This document shows, piece by piece, positions 52,685-61,324 of a stretch of 64,000 nucleotides of DNA. The stretch covers positions 62,001 through 126,000 of the forward strand of contig NZ_QJJM01000006.1 in the NCBI RefSeq assembly GCF_003201955.1, read 5' to 3'. The notes under the pieces are model-generated. The model worked only from the letters and a program-made list of their open reading frames with translations, was not told the origin of the DNA and did not search any database. The stretch's first letter is position 1. Each line of letters begins with the position of its first letter. The position numbers and the translations under genes are program-made. The stretch comes from Blastomonas natatoria (lineage in GTDB: Bacteria > Pseudomonadota > Alphaproteobacteria > Sphingomonadales > Sphingomonadaceae).

Positions 52685-53644
52685 ATGACGATGCAGCTTA
52701 ACGACGCCGCAGCATTCAACTTCGTGGTGGCTCAGGCGGCCACGATCAACCCTATTGTCTATGAAACCCGCTTCCCGGAACTGCCGTGGAATGAGCTGGT
52801 GTTTGTGGACACCAGCGCACCCGAATGGACGCCGGGCATCATCACGTTCAGCTCGACCACCGTTGGCCAGGCTCGCTGGTATTCGGGCGGCGCAAAGGAC
52901 GTTGCCAAGGCCGACATCGCGATGGACAAGGTACAGCAGGCCGTCCACATGGCCTCGATCGGCTATGGCTACGACCTTGAGGAAGTCGGTCAGGCCCAGC
53001 TGCTTGGCGTCGGTCTGACGGCTCGCAAGGGCGTTGCGGCTGCGCGCGCCTACAATGAGTTCATGTGGCGCATCTCGCAGACCGGCGATGCTGACAAGGG
53101 CTTGAAGGGTCTGGTCAACCAGAGCGGTGTCAGCACCGGCACTGCGCCGGCTGATGGCACCGGCTCTGTCACGACGTGGTTCGACGCTGGCGGCGTTCGC
53201 ACCAAGACCCCAGCGCAGATTCTCCGTGACTTCAACAACGTCATTGTGGGCATCTTCACCGGCTCGAACACCGTCGAAATGGCCGATACCGTGCTGCTGC
53301 CGTTCGCGGTGCTGGCATGGCTCGGCGCGACGCCAATGAGCGACACGAACAGCGAAACGATCCTGTCGTTCATCCAGCGGAACAACTATTACACTCAGCA
53401 GACTGGTCGCCCGCTGACTATTCGCGGCGTGCTGGGCCTCGACACCGCTGGCGGTTCGGGTACGCGCCGTATGGTTGCATATGCCAACCGCGAGGACGTG
53501 GTGGTTCTGCATCTGCCGATGCCGCACCGTTTCCTGCCCGTCTATCAGGACGGCCCGACCAGCTACGAGATGCCCGGCATCTTCCGCACCGGCGGCGTCG
53601 ATGTTCTGCGCCCCGCAGCATTCCGCTATCTCGACGGCATCTGA
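52685..53644 (+). CDS. Major capsid protein (DUF2184 type)
   Basis: A 319-aa HK97-fold shell protein. Family stretches: SAPEWTPGIITFSSTTVGQA, YGYDLEEVGQAQLLGVGLTA, RAYNEFMWRISQTGDADKGL and LPYSALAHL-like DTVLLPFAVLAWLGATPMS. It is the most abundant virion protein. Confidence 0.9.
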   Translation: MTMQLNDAAAFNFVVAQAATINPIVYETRFPELPWNELVFVDTSAPEWTPGIITFSSTTVGQARWYSGGAKDVAKADIAMDKVQQAVHMASIGYGYDLEEVGQAQLLGVGLTARKGVAAARAYNEFMWRISQTGDADKGLKGLVNQSGVSTGTAPADGTGSVTTWFDAGGVRTKTPAQILRDFNNVIVGIFTGSNTVEMADTVLLPFAVLAWLGATPMSDTNSETILSFIQRNNYYTQQTGRPLTIRGVLGLDTAGGSGTRRMVAYANREDVVVLHLPMPHRFLPVYQDGPTSYEMPGIFRTGGVDVLRPAAFRYLDGI

Positions 53645-53654
53645 GGGCATCGCG

Positions 53655-53852
53655 ATGATCATCAAGAACATCACCGATGGCCCGAAGGTCGTCAACAGCC
53701 TGGTCGGTCCCGTCACGATCCCGGCAGGTGGCGAGGCGACTGTGGAACTCAACGAGGCAGAGCACGACGTTGCGATGCTGATGGGCTGGTTCGAGGAAGT
53801 CGATGCCAAGCCCAAGGGCAAGCAGGCGGCAAAGCCCGACGCCGCCGAATAA
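53655..53852 (+). CDS. Small head-region protein
   Basis: A 65-aa protein (MIIKNITDGPKVVNSLVGPV, then TVELNEAEHDVAMLMGWFEE) following the capsid gene by 10 nt. Acidic with a Lys-rich end. No family name. Confidence 0.7.
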   Translation: MIIKNITDGPKVVNSLVGPVTIPAGGEATVELNEAEHDVAMLMGWFEEVDAKPKGKQAAKPDAAE

Positions 53853-53872
53853 CCGGCTCAACCGGGGGGATT

Positions 53873-53911
53873 GGGGGCCGCTCTCGCTCACGGGCGGGTG
53901 CGGCCTTCCCC
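53873..53911 (+). terminator. Possible attenuating stem-loop after the capsid genes
   Basis: GGCCGC (53876-53881) pairs with GCGGCC (53900-53905), extended by G-rich and C-rich flanks, then GTTT. It lies in the only gap of this gene string (53853-53926) and could lower expression downstream of the highly expressed capsid gene. No clear T-run. Confidence 0.4.
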
Positions 53912-53926
53912 GTTTAAGGAACAACC

Positions 53927-54298
53927 ATGGCTTACACCGCGCCCACGCCTGACCAGTTCCGCGCCCGCTACTCTGCGTTCGCCGCGCTCGACAATGTTGC
54001 GATTCAGGTCTGGCTCGACGAGGGGGAAACCGAGACGGCAAGCTGGGCAGACGACACCCGCGCGCGTGCGGTGATGGCCTATGCGGCGCATCGACTGGCA
54101 GAGGGTGGGCAAGGCACCGGCAACATCGCAGCGGGCGTGACCAGCTTCAAATCGGGCACGTTCAGCGCGACGATCACCGACGCCGCAGCATCGCGCACCG
54201 GGTACGATGCCACCGTCTATGGCCGCGAGTATCTGGAACTGATGCGCCGCAATTTCGGCGGCCCGCGTCTCGCATGGACACCCCCTGCCCGTGCTTGA
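53927..54298 (+). CDS. DUF4054 head-tail connector protein
   Basis: A 123-aa protein: TPDQFRARYSAFAALDNVAI, WADDTRARAVMAYAAHRLAE, ATVYGREYLELMRRNFGGPR. Matches DUF4054, an adaptor joining head and tail. Confidence 0.85.
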   Translation: MAYTAPTPDQFRARYSAFAALDNVAIQVWLDEGETETASWADDTRARAVMAYAAHRLAEGGQGTGNIAAGVTSFKSGTFSATITDAAASRTGYDATVYGREYLELMRRNFGGPRLAWTPPARA

Positions 54299-54668
54299 CC
54301 AGATCTTCGCCAATCTCGCCACGAGCTTCTCGGAGGCATTCGGCGGGCCGTTCATCGACGCGACGGCTTCGTGGCCCGGCACTCCGGTCTATGACGACGG
54401 CGGCTCGATCGTGACGCCCGGGACGCCGGTTGATCTGCCGTGCCGGGTCCAGTTCGACAGCGCAACCACAGCCATGCGCCAGGCCGAGGGCTTTCTGCAG
54501 ACCGATGTGCGCATTCTGGTGCTCGGCGCATCGCTCGCGGCAACCCTGACCACCGAGGCAAGCATCGTGGTGGCAGATGGCCCCCGCGCCGGCACCTGGT
54601 CGCTTTTGAGTGCCGAGCGTGACCCCGTGGGCATCGGTTGGGAATGCGCTGGACGGCTGATCGGATGA
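54291..54668 (+). CDS. Head-tail joining protein
   Basis: A 125-aa protein from GTG 54291, overlapping the gene before by 8 nt. Contains CRVQFDSATTAMRQAEGFLQ and TLTTEASIVVADGPRAGTWS. Position and size fit a neck protein; no exact family. Confidence 0.7.
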   Translation: MLDQIFANLATSFSEAFGGPFIDATASWPGTPVYDDGGSIVTPGTPVDLPCRVQFDSATTAMRQAEGFLQTDVRILVLGASLAATLTTEASIVVADGPRAGTWSLLSAERDPVGIGWECAGRLIG

Positions 54669-55069
54669 AGGGCCGCCGCAAGCATACCGATCGGCTCAAG
54701 AAGCTGTCGAGCAAGCGCGTGATCCAGATCGCGGGTGCGATTGCCTATGAGGGTGCCGACATGATCCGCGCCGAGGCCTTCCGGCTTGTTTCCGCTGGCA
54801 GCGTCTCGGGCAAGGGGCATGTGCCGTCACGCCCTGGTGAGCCGCCCAACCGCGACACCGGCGTGCTGCAGGCGAACATGGAATCGGTGCAGACAGGTGC
54901 GCTGACGGCCGAGTTCAGGTCCAAGGCCGAGTATGCCCGCGCGCTCGAGTTCGGCAACTCAAAGATGGCGCAGCGCCCTTATGTTCGGCCCGCGCGCGAC
55001 AAAAAGCTGCCCGAGATCCGCAAGCGCTATGTCGAGCAGATGAACAAGCTGGTGAAAGGAAGCGGATGA
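54665..55069 (+). CDS. HK97 gp10-like tail component
   Basis: A 134-aa protein from ATG 54665: GHVPSRPGEPPNRDTGVLQA, EYARALEFGNSKMAQRPYVR match the HK97 gp10 family (minor tail/neck). ATGA overlaps with both neighbours. Confidence 0.82.
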   Translation: MKGRRKHTDRLKKLSSKRVIQIAGAIAYEGADMIRAEAFRLVSAGSVSGKGHVPSRPGEPPNRDTGVLQANMESVQTGALTAEFRSKAEYARALEFGNSKMAQRPYVRPARDKKLPEIRKRYVEQMNKLVKGSG

Positions 55070-55263
55070 ACATCAGCCTGAAAGCGCCGTGGACCTATCG
55101 GACGCCGCTGGCCACCGTCACCTATCCCGCTGGCACGCACGACGTTGCCCAGCCCATCGCCGACGCCGCACGGGCCGCAGGCGCACTGATCGAGGAGGAA
55201 GCCGATGGCCAAAGGATTGCAGCGCCTGCTGCGCCGCGCCGTGCTCGTTCGCCTAAAGGCTGA
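55066..55263 (+). CDS. Small tail-region protein
   Basis: A 65-aa protein (MNISLKAPWTYRTPLATVTY, then IADAARAAGALIEEEADGQR). Overlaps the next gene by 59 nt. Unknown role. Confidence 0.65.
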   Translation: MNISLKAPWTYRTPLATVTYPAGTHDVAQPIADAARAAGALIEEEADGQRIAAPAAPRRARSPKG

Positions 55264-55648
55264 CCCCCAGCTGACCGCACTGGTCCCGCCCTCGTCGATC
55301 TATGGTCAGGCCGTGCCCAGCTCGCGCCCGTGGCCCTTCATCAAGCTCGGCCCACCGCTGACCCTGCGGCTGCGGCAATCCTGCGTCGATGGCGGCACGA
55401 TCACCATGGACGTGCATGCCTTCGCCAATGCCCGCAAGTCCGGCTCGCAGACCGTCGAGACAGCCGAGGATCACGCAAGCCGCATTGGCGAGCGCATTGA
55501 GGCGGCGCTGAACGACAACCGGATCGAGCTCGACACCGGCATCACGGCGCGAATCCGCCTGTCCGACATGCAGCTGCTGCAGGACGACGAGCCCGAGGCG
55601 TTCCATTATCTGGCACAGATCACGGCGCGGGTGCTGGCGCAGCCCTGA
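55205..55648 (+). CDS. Tail terminator-like protein (DUF3168)
   Basis: A 147-aa protein: AVLVRLKADPQLTALVPPSS, YGQAVPSSRPWPFIKLGPP and a C-terminal HYLAQITARVLAQP identify DUF3168, which caps the tail tube. Confidence 0.85.
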   Translation: MAKGLQRLLRRAVLVRLKADPQLTALVPPSSIYGQAVPSSRPWPFIKLGPPLTLRLRQSCVDGGTITMDVHAFANARKSGSQTVETAEDHASRIGERIEAALNDNRIELDTGITARIRLSDMQLLQDDEPEAFHYLAQITARVLAQP

Positions 55649-55658
55649 CCGCAGTGTT

Positions 55659-55919
55659 ATGCTGCCTGCCGTGGCAACCCCTCCTCCCATTGATCCAGTG
55701 ATCGAAGTGCTGATCGCGCAACTGCTGAAATCCGGCGCGCTATCAGGTGCCGACCTGTCCAACATGGCGAACCGCCTGGAAAGCATCGGGATGGACGATG
55801 CTGCATTTGCGCTGAATTTCCTGCCGATCGCAAACGCCATGGACGAGCCCGACGAGCGCCGCGCCGGATTCGAGGTGATCGAGGGCGGGGCATTGGACGG
55901 CGGTAACGAAGGCGACTGA
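55659..55919 (+). CDS. Small tail-region protein
   Basis: An 86-aa, helical, acidic protein (IDPVIEVLIAQLLKSGALSG, LESIGMDDAAFALNFLPIAN). Its last codons contain late promoter element P3, so coding and regulatory DNA overlap. Confidence 0.6.
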   Translation: MLPAVATPPPIDPVIEVLIAQLLKSGALSGADLSNMANRLESIGMDDAAFALNFLPIANAMDEPDERRAGFEVIEGGALDGGNEGD

Positions 55920-55930
55920 CAGCACCTAGA
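55896..55930 (+). promoter_or_regulatory. Late promoter element P3
   Basis: GACGGCGGTAAC at 55896-55907, 17 nt, CCTAGA at 55925-55930. Unlike the other four, the next ATG (55960) is 29 nt after the hexamer and has a clear AGGAG, so this transcript would have a leader. Confidence 0.6.
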
Positions 55931-55959
55931 ACGGCTCTGACTATCCATAGGAGCCGCAG

Positions 55960-56406
55960 ATGTCCGTGCCCAATGAAAGTGATTTTGCGCTGATCAAGGT
56001 CGGCAATGGTGCCAGCCCCGAGGTTTTCGCCGCAATCTGTGGCATCGAAAATGTCTCGATCAATCGCGTCGCCAACACCACCGACCGCAATCGCCGCGAC
56101 TGTGCCAAGCCAGGCGCGCCCGGCGTGCGCCGCTCCAAGACCACATCGAAGCAGATGGACATCACCGGAACGGGCGGTGTGGACAAGGCTGATATCGATG
56201 CATTCGACGATGCGCTGGGTGTGGTCAAGAACTACAAGGTCGAGCTCTACAAGTACGACGGCACCGACACCGGCGCACTGATGGGCACCTTCGCGGGCGC
56301 GTTCAACCTGACCAGCGCCAATATGTCGCTAGACGCCAATGGCGACAGCAGCGGCGAAATCACCCTCGCCAGCGATGGTGCCTGGACCTGGACTGCCGCA
56401 GCCTGA
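55960..56406 (+). CDS. Major tail tube protein
   Basis: A 148-aa protein: FALIKVGNGASPEVFAAICG, RSKTTSKQMDITGTGGVDKA, FNLTSANMSLDANGDSSGEI. Matches phage tail tube proteins of the long-tailed siphovirus type. Confidence 0.87.
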   Translation: MSVPNESDFALIKVGNGASPEVFAAICGIENVSINRVANTTDRNRRDCAKPGAPGVRRSKTTSKQMDITGTGGVDKADIDAFDDALGVVKNYKVELYKYDGTDTGALMGTFAGAFNLTSANMSLDANGDSSGEITLASDGAWTWTAAA

Positions 56407-56410
56407 TCCG

Positions 56411-56854
56411 ATGCAAACCCGCGTCGAAATGCCGTTCGGCGACGGCGAATATGTGTTCTGGCTTCCACTTCCACAGGTGGTCGAACTCGAGCGCGTAACC
56501 GGACGCCCCATGCTGGCGATCGAAGAAAGCCTGCGTCAGGCAATCGGTGGCACTGGCGACGGCGAATTGTCGTTCCTGGGTGGCGGCTCGGCCAATGCAA
56601 AGGACGTGCTGGACGTGCTGCGGCTCGGCCTGATCGGCGGCAATTCCGGCATGGTCGATGGCGAAGAGGTCGAGGTCGGGCCCATCCGCGCCAAGCAGCT
56701 TGTCGAGCAATACGCCTACCCCGCCCGCCCGCTCTCCGAGGGCGTCGTTCAGGCTTGGCGCGTGCTGTCCGCCGCGATCTTCGGCGTCGAGCTTAAAAAA
56801 AAAGCGGAACCGGACCCCGGCGAGAACCCGAGCGATACCGAAAAGGACAGCTGA
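56411..56854 (+). CDS. Tail assembly chaperone, short form
   Basis: A 147-aa protein from ATG 56411: GEYVFWLPLPQVVELERVTG, RPMLAIEESLRQAIGG, LSEGVVQAWRVLSAAIFGVE. It resembles gene-transfer-agent/phage tail chaperones (G protein). A run of nine A (56795-56803) near the end encodes LKKK and is a frameshift site for the longer G-T form. Confidence 0.82.
   Translation: MQTRVEMPFGDGEYVFWLPLPQVVELERVTGRPMLAIEESLRQAIGGTGDGELSFLGGGSANAKDVLDVLRLGLIGGNSGMVDGEEVEVGPIRAKQLVEQYAYPARPLSEGVVQAWRVLSAAIFGVELKKKAEPDPGENPSDTEKDS
56795..56803 (+). promoter_or_regulatory. Slippery A9 run for -1 ribosomal frameshifting
   Basis: CTT AAA AAA AAA GCG is the zero frame. A -1 slip in the A run shifts into a frame that stays open for 221 nt to TAA at 57022-57024. 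The same G/G-T design is known from siphovirus tail chaperones. Confidence 0.75.
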
Positions 56855-57024
56855 TCGCCAACTGCGGCGCGATGGGGCTCGACTGGCGCACGCTCGACCT
56901 GTCGGATTATCTCGAAGCGCTTGAGGCGCACAACGAGGCTCACAGCAGCGAGAAGCCCGAACGGCAGGCCAGTGACGGGCTCAAACGCTTTCTCGCTGCG
57001 CACAGGGACGGCGGTAACGGGTAA
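56803..57024 (+). CDS. Tail assembly chaperone, -1 frameshift extension (T part)
   Basis: The -1 frame after the A run has no stop and contains QLIANCGAMGLDWRTLDLSD, YLEALEAHNEAHSSEKPERQ, DGLKRFLAAHRDGGNG. It lacks its own good RBS (ATG 56872 inside). Fused to the short form it gives the long chaperone needed for tape-measure assembly. The end overlaps late promoter P4. Confidence 0.7.
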   Translation, partial: SGTGPRREPERYRKGQLIANCGAMGLDWRTLDLSDYLEALEAHNEAHSSEKPERQASDGLKRFLAAHRDGGNG

Positions 57025-57041
57025 TCCGAAGGCGGTGTAGC
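57007..57041 (+). promoter_or_regulatory. Late promoter element P4
   Basis: GACGGCGGTAAC at 57007-57018, 17 nt, TGTAGC at 57036-57041. The tape-measure ATG at 57050 is 8 nt after the hexamer. Confidence 0.65.
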
Positions 57042-57049
57042 CATCCGAC

Positions 57050-59656
57050 ATGGCCGCCGAAATCGACCCTGTTATCCTGGAGCTGCACGCCAAGGTGGAT
57101 CGCTATCTCGGCGATGTACGGCGTGCGACCAAGACCGTAGACCAGCAACTCGGGCTGCAAGAGCGCCGGGTGCGCGATCTGGAAGCGCAGATGCAGCGGT
57201 CCAGCGGGGCCATCGGCTCGTCGCTCAAAGGACTGGCCGCCACCTTTGCGACTGCCTTTACGGGCCGCGAGCTCGTCAACATCATCGACAGCTATACCCG
57301 GCTGCAAAACAGCCTGAAGGTCACTGGCCTGGAGGGTGAGAACCTGGCTGCGGTGCAAGAGCGGCTGTTCGCCGTCGCGCAGAAAAACGGCGTCGAGCTT
57401 GAGGCCGTGGGGCAGCTCTATTCGCGCGCCGCACAGAACCAGAAAGAGCTCGGCGCTTCCACGTCCGACCTGATCAACCTCACCAGCGCGGTCAGTGCAT
57501 CGCTGCGCATCTCCGGCACGAGCACGCAGGAAGCATCGGGCGCGCTGCTACAGCTTGGCCAGGCGCTGGGCTCGCCTCGCGTTCAGGCGGAGGAGTTCAA
57601 CAGCCTGCTCGATACCATGCAGCCTCTATTGCGCGAGGCCGCCAAGAATATCGAGGGTACCGGTGGCACGCTCGCGGGCCTGACCCAGCGTATCAAGGAC
57701 ACCAATGGACCTGGCGTGTCGAACGTCGAGCTTTTCAGGGCGATCATCGCTGCATTGAGTGATCTGGAAAAGCAGGCGGCATCGTCAACCTTGACGATCT
57801 CGGGCGCGTTCACGACGCTCAACAATGCGCTGACCACCTATGTCGGCGAGTCGGCGGAGGCCAATGGCGTCACAAACGCGCTGGCGACTGGAATCCAGAA
57901 GCTCGCCGAAAACCTTGATACGATCATCCCGGCCATCACGATCATCGCCGGACTTGTGGCTGGCCGCTTTGCAATCGGGCTCGCAACGGCGGCTGTAAAC
58001 GCTGCTGCGATGCGCGTCGTCGCGCTGGGCCTTGCCGCTTCCCTTAACGGCACCGCAGCCGCCGCCACGCTTGCGGGCCGATCCTTGCTCGCCGCATTTG
58101 GCGGGCCGGTGGGGCTGGCTATCACCGCTCTGGCGCTGGGCATCGGCTATGTCGCAACCCGCACGGAAGAAGGATCGGTTGCCGCCGGCACCTATCGGAA
58201 AGCACAAGATGCTGCTGCCGAGGCATCGCAGAGGGCGAGCGACGCCGCTGACCGCCTGGCAACCGCAACGGGTCGGGCACGCGAGGAAGCGCTGGCCAAC
58301 GCAAAGGCGGTCCGCGAGGAAACCAAGCAGAAGCTGGCCAGTGCGCAGGCGAGCCTTATTCTTGCCGCTGCCGAGGCACAGCAGGCCAATGCGTTTGCCC
58401 GCCGAGCGCGTGCCACTGGTGGCCTTGCCGCTGCCGATCCTCGCGTTGCTCAGGCGGGTGGGCGAAGGCTGGCCGATGCTGCCGCTGCACGCGCCGCTCG
58501 GGCAGATGCGAACGAGCGCGCGGCATTCACGTCCGTGCAACAGCTTGAAGCCTCGCTAGGCAAGATCAACGCCGCCATCAACTCAGTGCCCGGCGTGGCG
58601 AACGTCGCGGCCCCGTCGAGCCGTGGGCGCGGTGGTTCGAGCGGCGCATCATCTGGCGGCCTTACCGATTCCGATATCCGCCAGACCGCAGACAAGGGCC
58701 GCGAGCTTGGGCGGTCCATCGTCCGCTCGCTGGAACTGCTCGATCAGGAAACTCAGAACAAGTTCGACCTTGCCACGGCGGCCAACGAAAACGAACAAGA
58801 CCTCGTGCGCGCCAGCCTCGCGCTCGCCACGACCCGCGAGGACCGCGCACTGCTCGAGAACCGGCTGCTCGACCTTCAGGCGAGCCAGCGTCAGGCGGAA
58901 CAAGAGTTGGTGCTGTCCCTGTTGCGCAGCACCGAAGTCCAAGAGCGCATGGCGCAGGCACGTCTCGCCATTCTGCCACAACTTGAAAAGCAGCTGCGCC
59001 AAGAAACCGAGCTTGCCAACCAGTCGCCGGGCCAGCGCTTCCTGCGCGACCTGACCATCTCGGGCAACAACATCAACGATCAGGTCGAGGGCATCGCGAT
59101 CGATGGCCTGCAGAACCTGAACGACCAGCTCGTCGACGCCATCTTCAATGCGGAATCGCTCGGCGACGTATTCAGCAACGTGGCGAAATCGATCGTCGCC
59201 GACCTGCTGCGCATCGCGATCCAGCAGGCCGTCATTCGTCCGCTGGCCGAGAATCTGTTCGGTGGTGGCGGTGGTGGAGGAGGCGGCGGCGGCGGATTCC
59301 TGTCGTTCGCCAGCAGCATTGCCAGCATTTTCGGCCGCGCCAGTGGTGGCCCCGTCGCGCCCGGTCAGGTCTACCGCATCAACGAGGGCGCATCCCCTGG
59401 CCGCGTCGAGGGGTTCGTCGGGCCATCGACCGGGGGAAACATCGTGCCGCTCGGGCGCATGGACGCCATGCGCGGTGGTGTCAGCCAGCGAGTGGGAGGC
59501 ACGATCCGGCTGGAGCTTTCCGGCGACATAGACGCGCGCATCGCCAATGTCTCGGGCCCGATCGCGATTGAAGTGGTGCGCGTCAATGCGCCTGGCATCG
59601 TCGAGTTGTCTGCCGCCGAGACCGAGCGGCGCTTGAGAAGGCCGAGGCTGGGATGA
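57050..59656 (+). CDS. Tape measure protein
   Basis: An 868-aa protein that sets tail length. It starts with coiled coil (LGLQERRVRDLEAQMQRSSG), the TMP-type RELVNIIDSYTRLQNSLKVT domain, a hydrophobic stretch about residues 290-370 (IIPAITIIAGLVAGRFAIGL), long Ala/Arg-rich coiled coils and a Gly run of about 12 residues near 740. Assembly uses the frameshifted chaperones upstream. Confidence 0.92.
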   Translation: MAAEIDPVILELHAKVDRYLGDVRRATKTVDQQLGLQERRVRDLEAQMQRSSGAIGSSLKGLAATFATAFTGRELVNIIDSYTRLQNSLKVTGLEGENLAAVQERLFAVAQKNGVELEAVGQLYSRAAQNQKELGASTSDLINLTSAVSASLRISGTSTQEASGALLQLGQALGSPRVQAEEFNSLLDTMQPLLREAAKNIEGTGGTLAGLTQRIKDTNGPGVSNVELFRAIIAALSDLEKQAASSTLTISGAFTTLNNALTTYVGESAEANGVTNALATGIQKLAENLDTIIPAITIIAGLVAGRFAIGLATAAVNAAAMRVVALGLAASLNGTAAAATLAGRSLLAAFGGPVGLAITALALGIGYVATRTEEGSVAAGTYRKAQDAAAEASQRASDAADRLATATGRAREEALANAKAVREETKQKLASAQASLILAAAEAQQANAFARRARATGGLAAADPRVAQAGGRRLADAAAARAARADANERAAFTSVQQLEASLGKINAAINSVPGVANVAAPSSRGRGGSSGASSGGLTDSDIRQTADKGRELGRSIVRSLELLDQETQNKFDLATAANENEQDLVRASLALATTREDRALLENRLLDLQASQRQAEQELVLSLLRSTEVQERMAQARLAILPQLEKQLRQETELANQSPGQRFLRDLTISGNNINDQVEGIAIDGLQNLNDQLVDAIFNAESLGDVFSNVAKSIVADLLRIAIQQAVIRPLAENLFGGGGGGGGGGGGFLSFASSIASIFGRASGGPVAPGQVYRINEGASPGRVEGFVGPSTGGNIVPLGRMDAMRGGVSQRVGGTIRLELSGDIDARIANVSGPIAIEVVRVNAPGIVELSAAETERRLRRPRLG

Positions 59657-60258
59657 CCGAAGTATATCTCCCCGACGATCCCGGCGCATGGGAAATGACC
59701 TCGCTCGACCTGTCCGTGCCCGGTCAGCAGAACCGATCAATCTGGACCGGACGGCGGCAGATCATCGGCCTGCCCGGCGCCGAAGTTTGGGCAGCGCGCA
59801 TTTCCATCGTCGACATTACGACCGAGGAGCAGGAACGCGCCTGGCGTGCCTTCCTGCTGTCCCTGCGCGGGCAGCAGAACTGGTTCCGCCTGCCCCTGCC
59901 CTGCAACCGCCATTACGGTCCCAAGCCGCTGGTCAATGCCGCGACGGGCGACGGATACAGCCTGCCGCTCGACGGCATGGCTCCCTCGACCCGCATCCTG
60001 CGCGCCGGTCAATTCATGACCGTGCCGCTGCCGTCTGGTCACTGGCGCACCGTGGGGCTGACCGCGGATCTGATCACGAACAGCAGCGGCCAGGCGACGG
60101 CGCAATTCGAGCCAGCGCTTAACGAGGTGCCTGCTGATAATGCGGTGGTCGAGACTGGCGATCCGTTCATTCCCGTGTCCAATGCGGATGCCGGGTTCTC
60201 GCTGGCCTATTCGCAGGCCGTATCCGGCACCGAGCTTTCGCTGGTGGAGAACCTGTGA
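59653..60258 (+). CDS. Distal tail protein-like
   Basis: A 201-aa protein (ATGA overlap): RSIWTGRRQIIGLPGAEVWA, RAFLLSLRGQQNWFRLPLPC. Length and position after the tape measure match distal tail/tail-tip adaptor proteins; assigned by context. Confidence 0.75.
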   Translation: MTEVYLPDDPGAWEMTSLDLSVPGQQNRSIWTGRRQIIGLPGAEVWAARISIVDITTEEQERAWRAFLLSLRGQQNWFRLPLPCNRHYGPKPLVNAATGDGYSLPLDGMAPSTRILRAGQFMTVPLPSGHWRTVGLTADLITNSSGQATAQFEPALNEVPADNAVVETGDPFIPVSNADAGFSLAYSQAVSGTELSLVENL

Positions 60259-60920
60259 GCCTCCCCGACAGCACAGCAGCGGCCGCACTCGATGCCCGTA
60301 TCATCAAGCCCGTGTGGTTCGCCTTTCTCGACATCGATGGCGACCCGGTGCGCGCGAATACCTCTGGCGCTGACTGGACGCCGAGCGGGACGGGCGACCC
60401 TGACCTCGACGGCCAGCTCTTCACCGGCATCGGTGCGGCGTTCGTCAATATCTCGTCGGTGCAGGTGCGCGAGGGTGGCAGTGAAAGCGTGACGGCGGAA
60501 CTGTCTGGCCTGCCCGGTATCGACGACGAGACGCTGGCCACGATCGGCGACCGCGCCAACTGGCAGGGCCGTGTCGCCCGGCTCTGGCGCATCATCCGCA
60601 ACAGCGCGAATGTCCAGCAGGGCGGATACCAAGCCTATTACACCGGCTACATGACCGCGCTCGACATTGGCGGGAATGATCAGGGGCAGATCATCCGGGT
60701 CACGATCGAGACATATCTGGCAGCCTTCCGCGCCGCGTCCAACCGGACATATCTCGACCAGGAACGATACGACAGCGGCGACCTCTCGGCACGGGCCGCT
60801 ATTGCCATCGCGAACGGCATCAATGCGAACCCGGCGACCGCAGGCACGGGTGGGGCTATCATTGGTGGGCCGAGTTTTGGGATTGGCGGAGGCTTCGGCC
60901 CGCCACCGTTCGCACAATGA
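60255..60920 (+). CDS. Minor tail protein
   Basis: A 221-aa protein from GTG 60255 (GTGA overlap). Contains VRANTSGADWTPSGTGDPDL and GRVARLWRIIRNSANVQQGG, with a Gly-rich end. Part of the tail-tip module like those of gene transfer agents; no exact name. Confidence 0.72.
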   Translation: MSLPDSTAAAALDARIIKPVWFAFLDIDGDPVRANTSGADWTPSGTGDPDLDGQLFTGIGAAFVNISSVQVREGGSESVTAELSGLPGIDDETLATIGDRANWQGRVARLWRIIRNSANVQQGGYQAYYTGYMTALDIGGNDQGQIIRVTIETYLAAFRAASNRTYLDQERYDSGDLSARAAIAIANGINANPATAGTGGAIIGGPSFGIGGGFGPPPFAQ

Positions 60921-61324
60921 TCGCGCGCCGATCCGATTGGGATGCCCGGCTGTCCGAGTACCTGGCCAGCGTGCGGCGCAAGCCATTTTCGTGGGGCCAG
61001 CACGATTGCGCCCTGCACAGTGCCAACGCCGTCCTCACCATGACGGACACCGACATCGCGGCTGCATTCCGGGGGCGCTATTCGACCGCGCAAGGCTCTG
61101 TGCTGGCCCTGTCGCGCTATGGTGCCGGGACGCTCGACGCGACCGTTGACACAATGCTGCCTACTATCCCGCCCAGCCATGCCCGGCGCGGCGATCTGGT
61201 CTGGACGGGGGAAGCACTCGGCGTCTGTGACGGCACGACCGGGCTGTTCGTCGGGCAGGAAGGTGAAGCCGAGGGACTGGTCACCATCCCGCGCGCCGCC
61301 TGGCAACGAGCCTGGAGGGTCTGA
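60917..61324 (+). CDS. DUF6950 / NlpC-P60-like tail protein
   Basis: A 135-aa protein with KPFSWGQHDCALHSANAVLT, the Cys of an NlpC/P60-like active site, and ARRGDLVWTGEALGVC. In siphoviruses such proteins sit between minor tail and tip genes and may cut cell-wall peptides. ATGA overlap. Confidence 0.75.
   Translation: MIARRSDWDARLSEYLASVRRKPFSWGQHDCALHSANAVLTMTDTDIAAAFRGRYSTAQGSVLALSRYGAGTLDATVDTMLPTIPPSHARRGDLVWTGEALGVCDGTTGLFVGQEGEAEGLVTIPRAAWQRAWRV

Noticed and set aside
59263-59298. Tandem GGN repeat in the tape measure gene
   Set aside because: Simply a glycine run in the protein; codons vary, so it is not a DNA repeat element.
55960-61324. Gene transfer agent instead of a prophage
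   Set aside because: Some tail genes resemble GTA genes, but integrase, excisionase, repressor, replication and recombination genes and a tRNA attachment site show a full temperate phage.
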